Positions 53,886-63,748 of a stretch of DNA of 64,000 bases are shown piece after piece. The DNA is taken from the NCBI RefSeq assembly GCF_011090385.1, contig NZ_SEWW01000001.1, positions 310,001-374,000 of the forward strand, written 5' to 3'. How positions within the stretch are numbered: the first letter of the stretch is position 1; every line of letters starts with the position of its first letter. Below the pieces are notes generated by a model. That model saw only the letters and a program-made list of their open reading frames with translations. It was not told where the DNA came from and made no database searches. The translations under genes and the position numbers were made by a program. This DNA is from Aquirufa beregesia (GTDB taxonomy: Bacteria; Bacteroidota; Bacteroidia; Cytophagales; Spirosomataceae).

Positions 53886-54558
53886 ATTGCTCCGCACTAA
53901 ATTTCTCAATGGATTGGGCCCTTTCAAGCGTATAATCTCCAATTTGACTCCGAACTAACTCTTTTAAATAAGCTCCTGAATTTAGAAAATAACCAAAATC
54001 TCTCACTATACTACGGATGTATGTTCCTTTTGAACAAGAAATTTTAAACTTAATTTCTGGAAAAGAAGTCGAATCCATATCAAACTCATATACACTCGCT
54101 TGTCGAATTTTAATTTCAACATCCTTTTCGGTTAAACCTTTCCTGGCTTGGACATAAAGGCGCTGTCCATTTTGTTTGATCGCTGAATAAATAGGAGGGA
54201 CCTGCTCTATTTCACCTACTAATGACTGCCTTGCTTCTTCGAGTAATTCTTGTGTAATATGATCTATTGGGAATTCTTCGTCAAATTCAGTCTCTAAATC
54301 GATGGAAGGGGTTGTTTTACCCAAAACAAAAGAACCAGTATAAGTCTTTGGTAAGGATTGAAAATAGTCAATTTTCTTGGTGTATTTGCCTACACAAATA
54401 ATCAATAAACCGGTAGCCAAAGGGTCTAAAGTGCCTGCATGACCGATTTTTTTGAATTTACCTAAGTTTCTAATCTTTCGAACAGCATCAAAGGAAGTCC
54501 AAGTTTTGGGCTTATCAATTAAATAGAATTTATCTTCTATGGGTGTTAGTTCAACCAC
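53869..54558 (-). CDS. truB: tRNA pseudouridine(55) synthase
   Basis: 229 residues, start GTG at 54558. Catalytic motif KIGHAGTLDPLATGLL with the Asp nucleophile, KTYTGSFVLGKTTPSIDLET, SCSKGTYIRSIVRDFG. It makes pseudouridine 55 in the T loop of tRNAs. It overlaps uppP by 13 bases and ribF by 17. The short C-terminus lacks the PUA-like domain of E. coli TruB, which is usual in this phylum. Confidence 0.95.
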   Translation of the reverse strand: MVELTPIEDKFYLIDKPKTWTSFDAVRKIRNLGKFKKIGHAGTLDPLATGLLIICVGKYTKKIDYFQSLPKTYTGSFVLGKTTPSIDLETEFDEEFPIDHITQELLEEARQSLVGEIEQVPPIYSAIKQNGQRLYVQARKGLTEKDVEIKIRQASVYEFDMDSTSFPEIKFKISCSKGTYIRSIVRDFGYFLNSGAYLKELVRSQIGDYTLERAQSIEKFSAEQYEILL

Positions 54559-55334
54559 AAGTATATTGCTAAAAAGATGCCAGCTAAAACTCGATAATAT
54601 CCAAAGAATTTAAAGCCAAATTTATTTACTAAGTCTACCATCCATCGAATGGTTAACAAGGCTATGACAAAACTAATGAATGCTCCCAAAAGTAAAGAAA
54701 TACTATTCGATGGATTCAGAATGATGTCAAGGTCATGACGGTAATCTAATAATTTCTTGGCACAGGCACCTAATATGGTGGGGATGCCTAATAAAAAGGA
54801 AAATTCAACGGCTGCTCGATGATTTAAACCAACCAAACGACCACCTATGATGGAAGCACCTGAACGAGAAACTCCTGGTATCATGGCTAGACATTGGTAT
54901 AAGCCAATTTTAATGGACTGGCGTATAGACATCGTATCAATGTTGTCATGTTGATGATCTTTATCTTTAACCCAATCATCAATTTTTATCAATAATAAAC
55001 CACCTACAAACCAAGAAGCTGCTATAAACCAATATCCTTGAAACAATGATTCCAATAAATCATCTAATAATACTCCAAAGATGGCTGCTGGAATAAAGGA
55101 AGCAATGATGTATTTATAAACCTTTAGCGATTGAAATAAACGCTTAAAATACAGGAATGGTACAGCGGCTATAGCTCCTAATTGAATGAAAACTGTGAAA
55201 AAATTAAGGTACTTCGATGATTCAATTCCTAATAATTTTTCAGTTACAATGATGTGGGCTGTAGATGAAATAGGTAAAAATTCACTTAATCCTTCTACAA
55301 TTCCCAGCACAATAGCTTCAAGAAATTGACTCAT
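54546..55334 (-). CDS. uppP: Undecaprenyl-diphosphatase
   Basis: 262 residues, about eight membrane segments. Both UppP/BacA motifs are present: VEGLSEFLPISSTAHIIV with the (E/Q)xxxE-type segment and PGVSRSGASIIGG. It dephosphorylates undecaprenyl pyrophosphate to recycle the lipid carrier of cell wall and surface glycans. Its ATG shares one base with the stop of the DUF3098 gene and its stop overlaps truB. Confidence 0.96.
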   Translation of the reverse strand: MSQFLEAIVLGIVEGLSEFLPISSTAHIIVTEKLLGIESSKYLNFFTVFIQLGAIAAVPFLYFKRLFQSLKVYKYIIASFIPAAIFGVLLDDLLESLFQGYWFIAASWFVGGLLLIKIDDWVKDKDHQHDNIDTMSIRQSIKIGLYQCLAMIPGVSRSGASIIGGRLVGLNHRAAVEFSFLLGIPTILGACAKKLLDYRHDLDIILNPSNSISLLLGAFISFVIALLTIRWMVDLVNKFGFKFFGYYRVLAGIFLAIYLWLN

Positions 55335-55546
55335 TACTTCTTTATTTTAAATAAGGAAAAAATGGGAAGGATAACACCAATAAGCACCAATATCGGACCT
55401 AGAGTGATTCCTAAAAATCCAAAACCAAAAGGTTCTTTATCCAAGGTCATAACAAAAAAACCAATCATCATGATGCATAATCCAGCAATTAAAATCATGA
55501 TATCTTTTCTGTCCAATGGTAAATTGGAATTAGTTGAATTTGCCAT
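55334..55546 (-). CDS. DUF3098 small membrane protein
   Basis: 70 residues with two membrane helices (about 16-36 and 44-64) separated by a KEPFGFGFLG turn, as in DUF3098 proteins, which in Bacteroidota lie between ftsX and uppP. Function unknown. It overlaps uppP by one base and follows ftsX after one base. Confidence 0.85.
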   Translation of the reverse strand: MANSTNSNLPLDRKDIMILIAGLCIMMIGFFVMTLDKEPFGFGFLGITLGPILVLIGVILPIFSLFKIKK

Positions 55547-55547
55547 A

Positions 55548-56432
55548 TTAAAATAAGTTAGTGTGTTGAATATTTAAATAACGATTCAATGAAAAATAAG
55601 TTGAGATAACACTAAATAGGGATGAACTAAGCACTGCTAACAGGAATAATTCCAGTTGATTATTCACATCAAAAAACAAAAAACTAGTTTCTGGAAGACT
55701 TTGAATAAAATAATAAAAGACTCCATTGGAGAATACATATCCAAGACCTCCACCTAATAAACCCAATAAAAGAGAATTTAATAAATAAGGTTTACGAATA
55801 AACGAATTCGTTGAACCTAATAACTGCATTGTTTTTATCAATACACGATTACTATGGATATTTAATCGGATATAATTAGACAATTGAAGGTAAATAAACG
55901 CACTTAATAAGACAATAAACACCAAAATAATCCATCCTACATGCTTGATCTTCGATAAAAAAGAATCTAAAAATGCATTGGGGTAGGTGATCTCATACAC
56001 ACCCGGAAATACTTTTAATTCTTTAGCAATTTTCTCAAAAGATTTGCCAGATTTATGTTCATCACTTATGCTTAAAATAAATAGATTTTTAAAAGGATTA
56101 TCTTCCCCTAATAAGTCCTGATAATTTTCATGGCTAGACTTTAAGAAGTCGGAAGCAATTTTATCTTTAGAAACGAATGTGATCTCCTTTTTTGTTCCAA
56201 CGGTTTGAATATAGGGCTTTTTATATAGTAGTTTATAGGACTCTACAAGTTGTTGACTAGTCAAAGAATCCTCCATATACACATACATTTTCATTTGTGA
56301 TTTAATGTCATCACCCCAAGATTTTATTCCCACAAATAACTGAAAGAACACACAAATGATAAAGGCCAAACTAGAAATGGAGAAAATCAACAACACGTTG
56401 GTAGAACTCGGCTTAGCTTTTGAATATTTCAT
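55548..56432 (-). CDS. ftsX: Cell division permease FtsX
   Basis: 294 residues. Four membrane segments with a large periplasmic loop (about residues 40-165) after the first, and the C-terminal FtsX/MacB domain with three helices (WIILVFIVLLSAFIYLQLSN, LLNSLLLGLLGGGLG and the last near the C-terminus). The KPYIQTVGTKKEITFVSKD part of the loop is typical of FtsX. With FtsE it controls peptidoglycan hydrolases at division; ftsE is not adjacent. Start overlaps the nuclease gene by 4 bases. Confidence 0.93.
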   Translation of the reverse strand: MKYSKAKPSSTNVLLIFSISSLAFIICVFFQLFVGIKSWGDDIKSQMKMYVYMEDSLTSQQLVESYKLLYKKPYIQTVGTKKEITFVSKDKIASDFLKSSHENYQDLLGEDNPFKNLFILSISDEHKSGKSFEKIAKELKVFPGVYEITYPNAFLDSFLSKIKHVGWIILVFIVLLSAFIYLQLSNYIRLNIHSNRVLIKTMQLLGSTNSFIRKPYLLNSLLLGLLGGGLGYVFSNGVFYYFIQSLPETSFLFFDVNNQLELFLLAVLSSSLFSVISTYFSLNRYLNIQHTNLF

Positions 56433-57019
56433 TTTGGATTGTTTAAAACTTCTATTTGATCTCTTAATCTGGCAGCTTCTTCGTAATTCTCCTCCAACAA
56501 TGCTTTTTGAAGCAAATCTTCTAATTCGGCCAAAGTAATAGTACTAGGTTGATAAACAGGAATATCAACAGAAAAGGATAGGTCTTCTTCCATTTCTTCC
56601 TCTTCTTCATCGGGAATGCAAATTGACTTCAACAAGCTTTCTTTGATGTAAATGTTTTTTTGAGCTCTCAGCGCCAAAGCAATGGAATCACTGGGTCTAG
56701 CATCCAATTCGATCAATGTTCCATCCTGGTAAAATTCGATTTGGGCATAAAATATACCCTCTTTAAAATCCGTAATTAACACACGATTTAAGTCCAAATT
56801 GGATTTCTCAATCATTTGAATAAATAAATCGTGTGTTAAAGGTCTACTAGTTTGAATTTGTTCCAAGTAAACAGATATAGCTTGAGCTTCCTGATTCCCA
56901 ATGACAATGGGAAAGCGTAAGTTGGGATAATCCTCAGATTGCAGAAGGAGTATAAAAGAACTCGCTCCAACTGAACTAGGAGATACAGAAACTATACTTA
57001 ATTTTAAATAATCGTTCAA
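56429..57019 (-). CDS. Bifunctional nuclease family protein (BFN/DUF151) with UVR motif
   Basis: 196 residues. DUF151/BFN domain (residues 5-130): PIVIGNQEAQAISVYLEQ, FYAQIEFYQDGTLIELDARP, SDSIALALRAQ. A UVR motif at the C-terminus (LEENYEEAARLRDQIEVL) as in UvrB/UvrC. BFN proteins have nuclease activity on RNA and DNA in plants; the bacterial role is not clear. The start is TTG at 57019, with no in-frame ATG before the conserved region. A TACATTTG -7 element lies about 20 bases upstream. First gene of the operon to ribF. Confidence 0.88.
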   Translation of the reverse strand: MNDYLKLSIVSVSPSSVGASSFILLLQSEDYPNLRFPIVIGNQEAQAISVYLEQIQTSRPLTHDLFIQMIEKSNLDLNRVLITDFKEGIFYAQIEFYQDGTLIELDARPSDSIALALRAQKNIYIKESLLKSICIPDEEEEEMEEDLSFSVDIPVYQPSTITLAELEDLLQKALLEENYEEAARLRDQIEVLNNPK

Positions 57020-57062
57020 GGCTACATTTTAAAAAACAAATGTATCAAAAAATGACCTAAAA

Positions 57063-58019
57063 TTAATGGCTTTTAAGCTTATTTAACAATCTAGGAAGCA
57101 CATCAAAAACATCACCTACAATACCATAATCAGCATGCTTGAAAAAGGGGGCTTCTGAATCATTGTTAATCACCACTATTTTTCTAGAACCATTAACCCC
57201 AGCCAAATGCTGAATAGCTCCTGAAATTCCACAAGCAATGTACAATTTAGGAGCTATTTTTACGCCAGTTTGTCCCACGTGCTCGTGGTGAGGTCTCCAA
57301 TTTAAATCTGAAACAGGCTTGGAACATGCAGTAGCGGCTCCTAATTCTTTGGCTAAATCCTCTACAATTCCCCAATTAGAAGGGTCTTTAAATCCTCTTC
57401 CAGCCCCCACCACGATTGCAGCATCAGGTAATGGAATGGATCCAGTTAATGGATGATTCTCGATTAATTTGTTTTGAATATCCTTTCCTAAGGTAATTTC
57501 AGTTTGACCAACAGACGAATTCCCTGGGTTACTCAGTAATTCCATAGAAAATGACTTACTGAATGCTACCAGAAACGATTCACTTTTGATTTCCGTTGTT
57601 AAGGTGGCCTTTCCTGAAAAAACAGATTTAGTCATGTGAAATCCTGCAGATACTTTTTCCACTTTCAACACATTGGAAATAAGTGGAATAGCCAATTTAT
57701 TCGCAAGGCTTGAAGCAATGGTATCCATCAATAAGGATTTTACATAAAAAAATTGGCTAATCCCTTTTTGTTGAATTTCCTCCAATAATGGAGTAATCAC
57801 TTGGCTATGATTAACTAAATCAGGAATCTTAATATGTGTGTATTGTTTAATGGATGAATAAGTGCTCAACATATCGGATGAGACAAGTTCAAAACCATAT
57901 ACATAAATGCTTTCTGATCCATTCTGAAAGGACCAATTACTTGCAAAATCCAATAAGCGCTTCGAGCTTTCGGTAATTAAACCGTTTTTACTATCTATAA
58001 ATATTGCTAAATTTTTCAT
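57063..58019 (-). CDS. etfA: Electron transfer flavoprotein alpha subunit
   Basis: 318 residues. N-terminal adenine-nucleotide-fold domain and the C-terminal FAD-binding domain with VVGAGRGFKDPSNWG, the strong ETF alpha signature LYIACGISGAIQHLAG, SKPVSDLNW and HEHVGQTGVKI. With EtfB it carries electrons from acyl-CoA dehydrogenases to the quinone pool. It follows etfB by 9 bases. Confidence 0.96.
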   Translation of the reverse strand: MKNLAIFIDSKNGLITESSKRLLDFASNWSFQNGSESIYVYGFELVSSDMLSTYSSIKQYTHIKIPDLVNHSQVITPLLEEIQQKGISQFFYVKSLLMDTIASSLANKLAIPLISNVLKVEKVSAGFHMTKSVFSGKATLTTEIKSESFLVAFSKSFSMELLSNPGNSSVGQTEITLGKDIQNKLIENHPLTGSIPLPDAAIVVGAGRGFKDPSNWGIVEDLAKELGAATACSKPVSDLNWRPHHEHVGQTGVKIAPKLYIACGISGAIQHLAGVNGSRKIVVINNDSEAPFFKHADYGIVGDVFDVLPRLLNKLKSH

Positions 58020-58028
58020 CTTAGATAA

Positions 58029-58760
58029 TTAGATAAGGTTTTCACTTTTCAATATATCAATTAACGATTCTGCATTTTCAACTGGAATCATCTTTTGTAA
58101 GCGCTCAGTTTCTACAACATGAGCCGTAATTTGACTTTCAAAATTTGTTTTGCTGGGGGCTATGACCGCAATTTCTTTCGTTCTTGCTGTCATAATTCCA
58201 CGCATCGATGGGATTTTCCATTCAGCAATGGGCTCTTGACATCCTAATACAGCTGGTAGGGTAGAGCTTACTTTAGACTTACCCAAATCGGTTTCTATCT
58301 CTAAGGTTAATTGACCGCCATCATAATCAGCATGCATCACAGGAGAAAAATGATTAAATCCTAAACCATGAGCTACCAAAGCATGAATAATACCACTATT
58401 ATAATCAATAGCTTCTTTACCCATCATAATTAAATCAAAAGATTTATCTTGTGTATAGTGAATAATTTCTTGGGCTACTTGATAAGAATCAAGCGCAGCT
58501 GTATCAATTCTGACTGCACTATCTGCACCCAGAGCCAAACATTTTCTTATTAAAGCTTCAGAATCAGAGGTTCCTACATGCAATACCACTAATTCAGCTT
58601 GGTTTTGTTCTTTAATTTCAATAGCTCTAGACAAAGCATAATCATCATATGGACCTACGATAAAAGTAAGCCCCTCAGAATTTATATGAGTATTTGATGA
58701 ATCTAATGTAATTTTGGATGTTGTATCGGGTACAACCGATATGCAAACTAAGATTTTCAT
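58029..58760 (-). CDS. etfB: Electron transfer flavoprotein beta subunit
   Basis: 243 residues, standard length. Seen: the N-terminal KILVCISVVPDTTSKITLD, FIVGPYDDYALSRAIEIKE, the AMP-binding ADSAVRIDT and KSFDLIMMGKEAIDYNSGII loop, and the LPAVLGCQEPIAEWKIPSMRG segment ahead of the recognition loop. It binds AMP and docks to dehydrogenases. First of the etfBA pair; the promoter was not clear. Confidence 0.96.
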   Translation of the reverse strand: MKILVCISVVPDTTSKITLDSSNTHINSEGLTFIVGPYDDYALSRAIEIKEQNQAELVVLHVGTSDSEALIRKCLALGADSAVRIDTAALDSYQVAQEIIHYTQDKSFDLIMMGKEAIDYNSGIIHALVAHGLGFNHFSPVMHADYDGGQLTLEIETDLGKSKVSSTLPAVLGCQEPIAEWKIPSMRGIMTARTKEIAVIAPSKTNFESQITAHVVETERLQKMIPVENAESLIDILKSENLI

Positions 58761-58814
58761 AGGCGATTAAAAAATGTTATGCAAGCATACTAATTTGTTT
58801 TTAAAATTACAAAA

Positions 58815-59123
58815 ATGGAGCGTAAAGAATTTATAAAAAACGAAATAAAACTGGAACCAGAGAATCCTTTCAATTACTATTTGCTTGCGTTAGAATTAAA
58901 GAAGGAAGGGGATTTAGGGGGGGCGATCGAGATTTTCAATAATTTGATTGAGCAATTTCCTATGTATGTACCTAGTTATTACAGCTTTGCCTGTTTTCTA
59001 TTAGAAATAGAAGATGACGACAAAGCTAAACTTGTTTTACAGCAAGGAATTGACACCGCTGAAAGAGCAGGTGCAACAAAAGCCCTGAATGAATTGAAAC
59101 AGTTATGGGAATTGAACTTTTAG
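58815..59123 (+). CDS. Small TPR-repeat protein
   Basis: 102 residues, soluble. About 2.5 TPR units: [57 protein letters not shown]. No other domain. Divergent from etfB and convergent with parE, which it overlaps by 4 bases. A scaffold-like role is likely but unspecific. Confidence 0.85.
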   Translation: MERKEFIKNEIKLEPENPFNYYLLALELKKEGDLGGAIEIFNNLIEQFPMYVPSYYSFACFLLEIEDDDKAKLVLQQGIDTAERAGATKALNELKQLWELNF

Positions 59124-61000
59124 TTCAGTAATACCTCTTCTAAGTCTTTTTCAACAATCAGGTTTTCAATGATGAATTTTTGCCTTTCTGGCGTATTTTT
59201 ACCCATATAATAGGTTAACAACTGAGGAATAGTAAATTCCTTTTCCAAAATAACGGGTTCCAATTTGATGTTTTCACCAATGAAAGTACCAAACTCCTCT
59301 GGTGAAATTTCTCCCAATCCTTTAAAACGGGTAATCTCAGGTTTAGGACTCAATTTTTCAATGGCATTTCTTCTTTCCTCGTCGGAATAACAATAAATAG
59401 TCTCTTTCTTATTTCTAACCCGAAAAAGGGGAGTCTCTAAAATATACAGGTGGCCATTTCGAACTAAATCGGGAAAAAACTGAAGGAAGAAAGTTAAAAT
59501 CAATAAACGTATGTGCATACCATCCACGTCGGCATCAGTTGCAATCACAATTTTATTATAACGAAGATTATCCAAACTATCCTCAATATCCAAGGCATGT
59601 TGAAGTAGGTTAAATTCTTCATTTTCATAGACTATTTTCTTGGTTAAACCAAAGCAATTCAATGGTTTACCTCGTAAACTGAATACAGCTTGAGTTTGCA
59701 CATCTCTTGATTTCGTAATAGAACCACTGGCAGAATCTCCTTCTGTGATAAACAATATCGTATCATGCCTGGAATCCGATTTCTCATCAGGTAAATGGAC
59801 CCGACAATCCCTTAATTTCTTATTGTGTAGATTCGCTTTTTTAGCCCTTTCATTGGCTAATTTTTTGATCCCAGCTATATCTTTTCTTTCTCTTTCTGAC
59901 TGAAGAATTCTTTTTAGAATAGCATCAGCAGTACTTGGATTTTTATGTAAGAAATTATCCAATTCCGTTTTAATAAAATCACCAATAAATGATCTTATGG
60001 AGGTAGAATTAGAATCGGGAGATATGGTTGTAGAACCTAATTTAGTCTTTGTTTGGGATTCAAAAACAGGTTCTTGAACCCGTATGGCAATGGCACCAAC
60101 AATACTCGCTCTGACATCTGATGGATCAAAATCCTTTTTATAAAATTCTCTTACTGTTTTAACAATGGCCTCCCGAAAAGCAGCTAAATGGGTACCACCT
60201 TGTGTGGTATTTTGGCCATTAACGAAAGAATAATATTCCTCACCGTATTGGTTATTGTGGGTGATGGCCAATTCAATATCATTTCCTTTTAAATGAATGA
60301 TGGGATATCTATTTTCTTCAGCATTGGTCTTTTTAGAAAGTAAATCCAATAAACCATGTTGAGAAAAATATTTCTCTCCATTAAAATTGATGGATAAACC
60401 CGCATTTAAATAGGCATAATTCCAAAATAAGGAATCGAGGTATTGAGGAATAAAATGGTAATTTTTAAAAATGGTATTATCCGGTTCAAAGCAAACATGT
60501 GTTCCGCTTTTGGCATTGGAAGCTTCAAATCCATCTGATTCGGCGGTTAATTCTCCTTTACAGAATTCGGCCCATTTAGTTTGTCCATCTCGGTAGGATT
60601 GTACTTTGAAGTATTGCGAAAGGGCATTGGTCGCTTTTGTACCTACACCATTTAATCCTACTGACTTTTGAAAAGCCCCAGAATCATATTTACCTCCTGT
60701 ATTTATTTTAGAAACGCAATCGATAACTTTTCCTAAGGGAATTCCACGACCAAAATCCCTTACTTCCACTTTGTGATCAGAAATTTTCACTTCGATGACC
60801 TTGCCATTTCCCATCATGTGCTCATCGATGGAGTTATCCATGATTTCTTTAACAAGAACATAAATACCATCATCAACCGAAGAACCATCTCCTAATTTTC
60901 CGATATACATACCAGGTCTTAATCGGATATGCTCTTTCCAATCTAAGGAACGGATACTATCATCATTATAAATCGGGGGGGTACTGTTAATTTCTTCCAC
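59120..61000 (-). CDS. parE: DNA topoisomerase IV subunit B
   Basis: 626 residues, start GTG at 61000. Type IIA GHKL ATPase: [39 protein letters not shown]; transducer domain; TOPRIM domain with EGDSASGS and [10 protein letters not shown]; and the C-terminal [14 protein letters not shown]. The SLRGKPLN segment and the neighbourhood of sequence after it look like Bacteroidota ParE rather than GyrB, which has about 650 residues. It decatenates chromosomes with ParC, which is not adjacent in the window. Confidence 0.92.
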   Translation of the reverse strand: MEEINSTPPIYNDDSIRSLDWKEHIRLRPGMYIGKLGDGSSVDDGIYVLVKEIMDNSIDEHMMGNGKVIEVKISDHKVEVRDFGRGIPLGKVIDCVSKINTGGKYDSGAFQKSVGLNGVGTKATNALSQYFKVQSYRDGQTKWAEFCKGELTAESDGFEASNAKSGTHVCFEPDNTIFKNYHFIPQYLDSLFWNYAYLNAGLSINFNGEKYFSQHGLLDLLSKKTNAEENRYPIIHLKGNDIELAITHNNQYGEEYYSFVNGQNTTQGGTHLAAFREAIVKTVREFYKKDFDPSDVRASIVGAIAIRVQEPVFESQTKTKLGSTTISPDSNSTSIRSFIGDFIKTELDNFLHKNPSTADAILKRILQSERERKDIAGIKKLANERAKKANLHNKKLRDCRVHLPDEKSDSRHDTILFITEGDSASGSITKSRDVQTQAVFSLRGKPLNCFGLTKKIVYENEEFNLLQHALDIEDSLDNLRYNKIVIATDADVDGMHIRLLILTFFLQFFPDLVRNGHLYILETPLFRVRNKKETIYCYSDEERRNAIEKLSPKPEITRFKGLGEISPEEFGTFIGENIKLEPVILEKEFTIPQLLTYYMGKNTPERQKFIIENLIVEKDLEEVLLN

Positions 61001-61122
61001 TAGATAATTTTTGTAAAAATTAATATACGTAAGTCAATGCTCGAATCTGCAATTAGCTTTAAAGTTAGCATTAAATCATGTTTTTTCTTTAATTTGCAGT
61101 CAAATTAGAAATAAAAGACTTT

Positions 61123-63744
61123 ATGAACAAAAAGTTTTCTTTTGTCTTAATGGCAATCTTGTTGTTAAGTACAAAAATGATGAGTCAAACGATTCCATTC
61201 GGAGTACAAGGCCAGCTTTTGGACCGAATGAATAACAATCCTTCTAATAGTCAAAACAGAAATCAGCCTCAAAATCAAGCTAATGTTGGTCGTAGAACAA
61301 TTACGACTACTCCCAAGCAAAAGCAAAATTACGATAGTTTGATGGCGGAACGTAAACGCAATGCGGGTGAGATAGCCGATGAGGATACAGCTGTATTTAA
61401 TTTAAGAAAAAGAATTTTTGGATATTCTATTTTTAATAATAAAACGGGCACATTTGAACCGAATTTAAAAATAGCGACTCCAAAATCATATGTTTTAGGG
61501 CCTGATGATGAATTAATCATTGATATCAATGGATATTCAGAAGAGCATTATAATCTAACAGTAAGTCCGGACGGTTATGTCAAAATCAATCGGATTGGAA
61601 ATGTATATGTAGCAGGATTAACGATTGAGGAAGCGAAAAGTAGAATCATTTCGAAACTATCCCAAATATTTGTTGGGCTTCGTCGAGAAGGTAGTGGCCC
61701 AAGCAGCACCAATTTATATGCCTCCATTTCATTGGGCAGTATTCGTACTGTTAATGTTACGGTTCAAGGAGAGGTATTATTCCCAGGCACCTATTCTGTT
61801 CCCTCTTTAGCACGAGTAATGAATGTTTTATACTTAGCGGGTGGTCCTAATCAAAATGGTACATATCGTGAGATCCAATTGATTCGTAATAAAAAAGTAA
61901 TTGCGACTATCGATTTGTATGATTTTTTAACAGCTGGAATACAGAAAAATGACGTCAACATTCATGATCAAGACATCATTAAAGTTGGGGTTTATAAGAA
62001 TAGAATTGAGGTGAAAGGGAAAGTCAAGCGACCTGCCTTATTTGAAATCATGCCTCATGAAAATTTATCCAAAGTGGTTCAAGATTTTGCGGGTGGATTT
62101 ACCGAAGATGCCTTCAAGGAATTGGTTAAAATTACTCGATACACTAACCGAGAAAGAAAATTGATAGACCTCAACTCTGCATTAATGGATTCATTCAGTC
62201 CGCAAACAGGAGATGTCATTCAAGTAGAATCAGTGAATCAAGACCGATTTGAAAATAAAATATCCATCATTGGCGAAGTTTTCAGACCTGGTCAATTTGC
62301 CTTAGAAGGAAGTTCCAGTTTATTGAAATTGATCGACAGAGCGGGTGGATTGAAGGAAAATGCTTTTCTAGATCGTATTTTAATTCAGCGTATTAACCCT
62401 GATTTGTCTAAAACTAATTTATCTGTCAATTTGAAAGATATTTTAAACAATAAATCCAAGGATATAGCCTTAAGAAGAGAGGATAATGTGTCTATTTTCT
62501 CCGTTTTAGATTTAAAAGAAGGATACACAGTGACTATTCACGGTGAGATTAATTTAAAGAGAGATAGGAGAAATGAAAGCAATCCTGAAACTTCAGTTGA
62601 TGGAAGCATAAAAGCTGAGAATAACGCAGGAAAAGTAACAAGCTCTCAAGAAAGTGATCGTAAAAATTATGCGGATAAAACTAATGTGGATACGGATTTA
62701 GTCCATATTGAAAGTGAGATTTCGGAAGAACTTAAGTCAAATGAAGCGGCTAATCAATTGATTAATCGCCAATTAAAGTTAACCACACCCTTTGTGGAAA
62801 AAATGACAGTAGAAGATTTAATTTTACAAGCTGGAGGTCTAAGAGAATCTGCTGCCACAGGAGTGGTAGAAATTGTAAGAAGAAAGAAGAATTTGGCCGA
62901 TAATACTCCTATCAATTCACAAATAGCAGAAATCATTCGATTCTCCATCAGTAAAAAATTACAATTAGACGAAACAGCATCTACTTTTGAATTGCAACCT
63001 TACGATGAAGTATTCATACGTTCTTCTCCTAATTATGAATTACAGCAATTTATCACCATCCAAGGACAAGTAGTATATCCAGGCGTATATGGCTTAGAAA
63101 AGAAAGATGAGCGTTTAAGCGAAATTATCTTGCGTGCTGGAGGTTTAAATAAACAAGCTTATCCGAAAGGAGCCAAATTGATTCGTAAAATTCAATTAAC
63201 TGAATTTGAGAAAAATAGAAAGGCTGAACAGTTAAATGAAATACAGGATAACTTTACTGGTGTTTCCACTCAAAGAGATCCAGCCATTGTGACTAAAACA
63301 AAAGAAACAATTGGTATTGATTTGGTGAAAGCATTAAAAAATCCAGGAGGTGAAGATGACTTATATGTGCTGGAAGGAGATATTATTGATATACCTAAGG
63401 AGCCACAAACAGTCAAAGTATCAGGAGAAGTTCTTTACCCTAATAGTGTTAAGTATTTAGACGGAAAATCATTCTACGACTTCATTTCAGAGGCAGGTGG
63501 TTTCACATCTAGTTCAGCTCGAAAAAGAGCCTATGTCTTGTATTCCAATGGATCCGTAAAGAGGACTAAATCCTTCTTATTTTTACGTTTCCATCCTAAG
63601 ATTGAACAAGGTGCAGAAATCATTGTTCCTAAAAAATCCAAAGCGACATCAGGACAACAAATTGTATCAGTGGTATCTATTTTCACAGGAACCCTTACTA
63701 GTTTAATTGGTATTATTACCTTGATTAAAGCTACTTCAAACTAA
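61123..63744 (+). CDS. Polysaccharide export outer-membrane protein, Wza-like with multiple SLBB domains
   Basis: 873 residues, much longer than E. coli Wza (about 380). Signal peptide (residues 1-21, cleavage near MMSQ). One polysaccharide export (Poly_export) domain, about 120-215 (YVLGPDDELIIDINGYSEEH), then several SLBB domains: VTVQGEVLFPGTYSVPSLA, EVKGKVKRPALFEIMP, GEVFRPGQFALEGS, IQGQVVYPGVYGLEKK and VSGEVLYPNSVKYLDG. A Ser/Asn/Glu-rich insertion of about 70 residues (480-550) splits the SLBB array. A C-terminal membrane segment comes at the end (SVVSIFTGTLTSLIGIITLI). It should form the outer-membrane channel for surface polysaccharide, with the Wzz-like protein 4 bases downstream. 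Confidence 0.88.
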   Translation: MNKKFSFVLMAILLLSTKMMSQTIPFGVQGQLLDRMNNNPSNSQNRNQPQNQANVGRRTITTTPKQKQNYDSLMAERKRNAGEIADEDTAVFNLRKRIFGYSIFNNKTGTFEPNLKIATPKSYVLGPDDELIIDINGYSEEHYNLTVSPDGYVKINRIGNVYVAGLTIEEAKSRIISKLSQIFVGLRREGSGPSSTNLYASISLGSIRTVNVTVQGEVLFPGTYSVPSLARVMNVLYLAGGPNQNGTYREIQLIRNKKVIATIDLYDFLTAGIQKNDVNIHDQDIIKVGVYKNRIEVKGKVKRPALFEIMPHENLSKVVQDFAGGFTEDAFKELVKITRYTNRERKLIDLNSALMDSFSPQTGDVIQVESVNQDRFENKISIIGEVFRPGQFALEGSSSLLKLIDRAGGLKENAFLDRILIQRINPDLSKTNLSVNLKDILNNKSKDIALRREDNVSIFSVLDLKEGYTVTIHGEINLKRDRRNESNPETSVDGSIKAENNAGKVTSSQESDRKNYADKTNVDTDLVHIESEISEELKSNEAANQLINRQLKLTTPFVEKMTVEDLILQAGGLRESAATGVVEIVRRKKNLADNTPINSQIAEIIRFSISKKLQLDETASTFELQPYDEVFIRSSPNYELQQFITIQGQVVYPGVYGLEKKDERLSEIILRAGGLNKQAYPKGAKLIRKIQLTEFEKNRKAEQLNEIQDNFTGVSTQRDPAIVTKTKETIGIDLVKALKNPGGEDDLYVLEGDIIDIPKEPQTVKVSGEVLYPNSVKYLDGKSFYDFISEAGGFTSSSARKRAYVLYSNGSVKRTKSFLFLRFHPKIEQGAEIIVPKKSKATSGQQIVSVVSIFTGTLTSLIGIITLIKATSN

Positions 63745-63748
63745 TCAC

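Noticed and set aside
53886-53942. Longer N-terminus of ribF.
   Set aside because: The extension lies inside truB in another frame, and the conserved FAD synthetase start follows the ATG at 53885.
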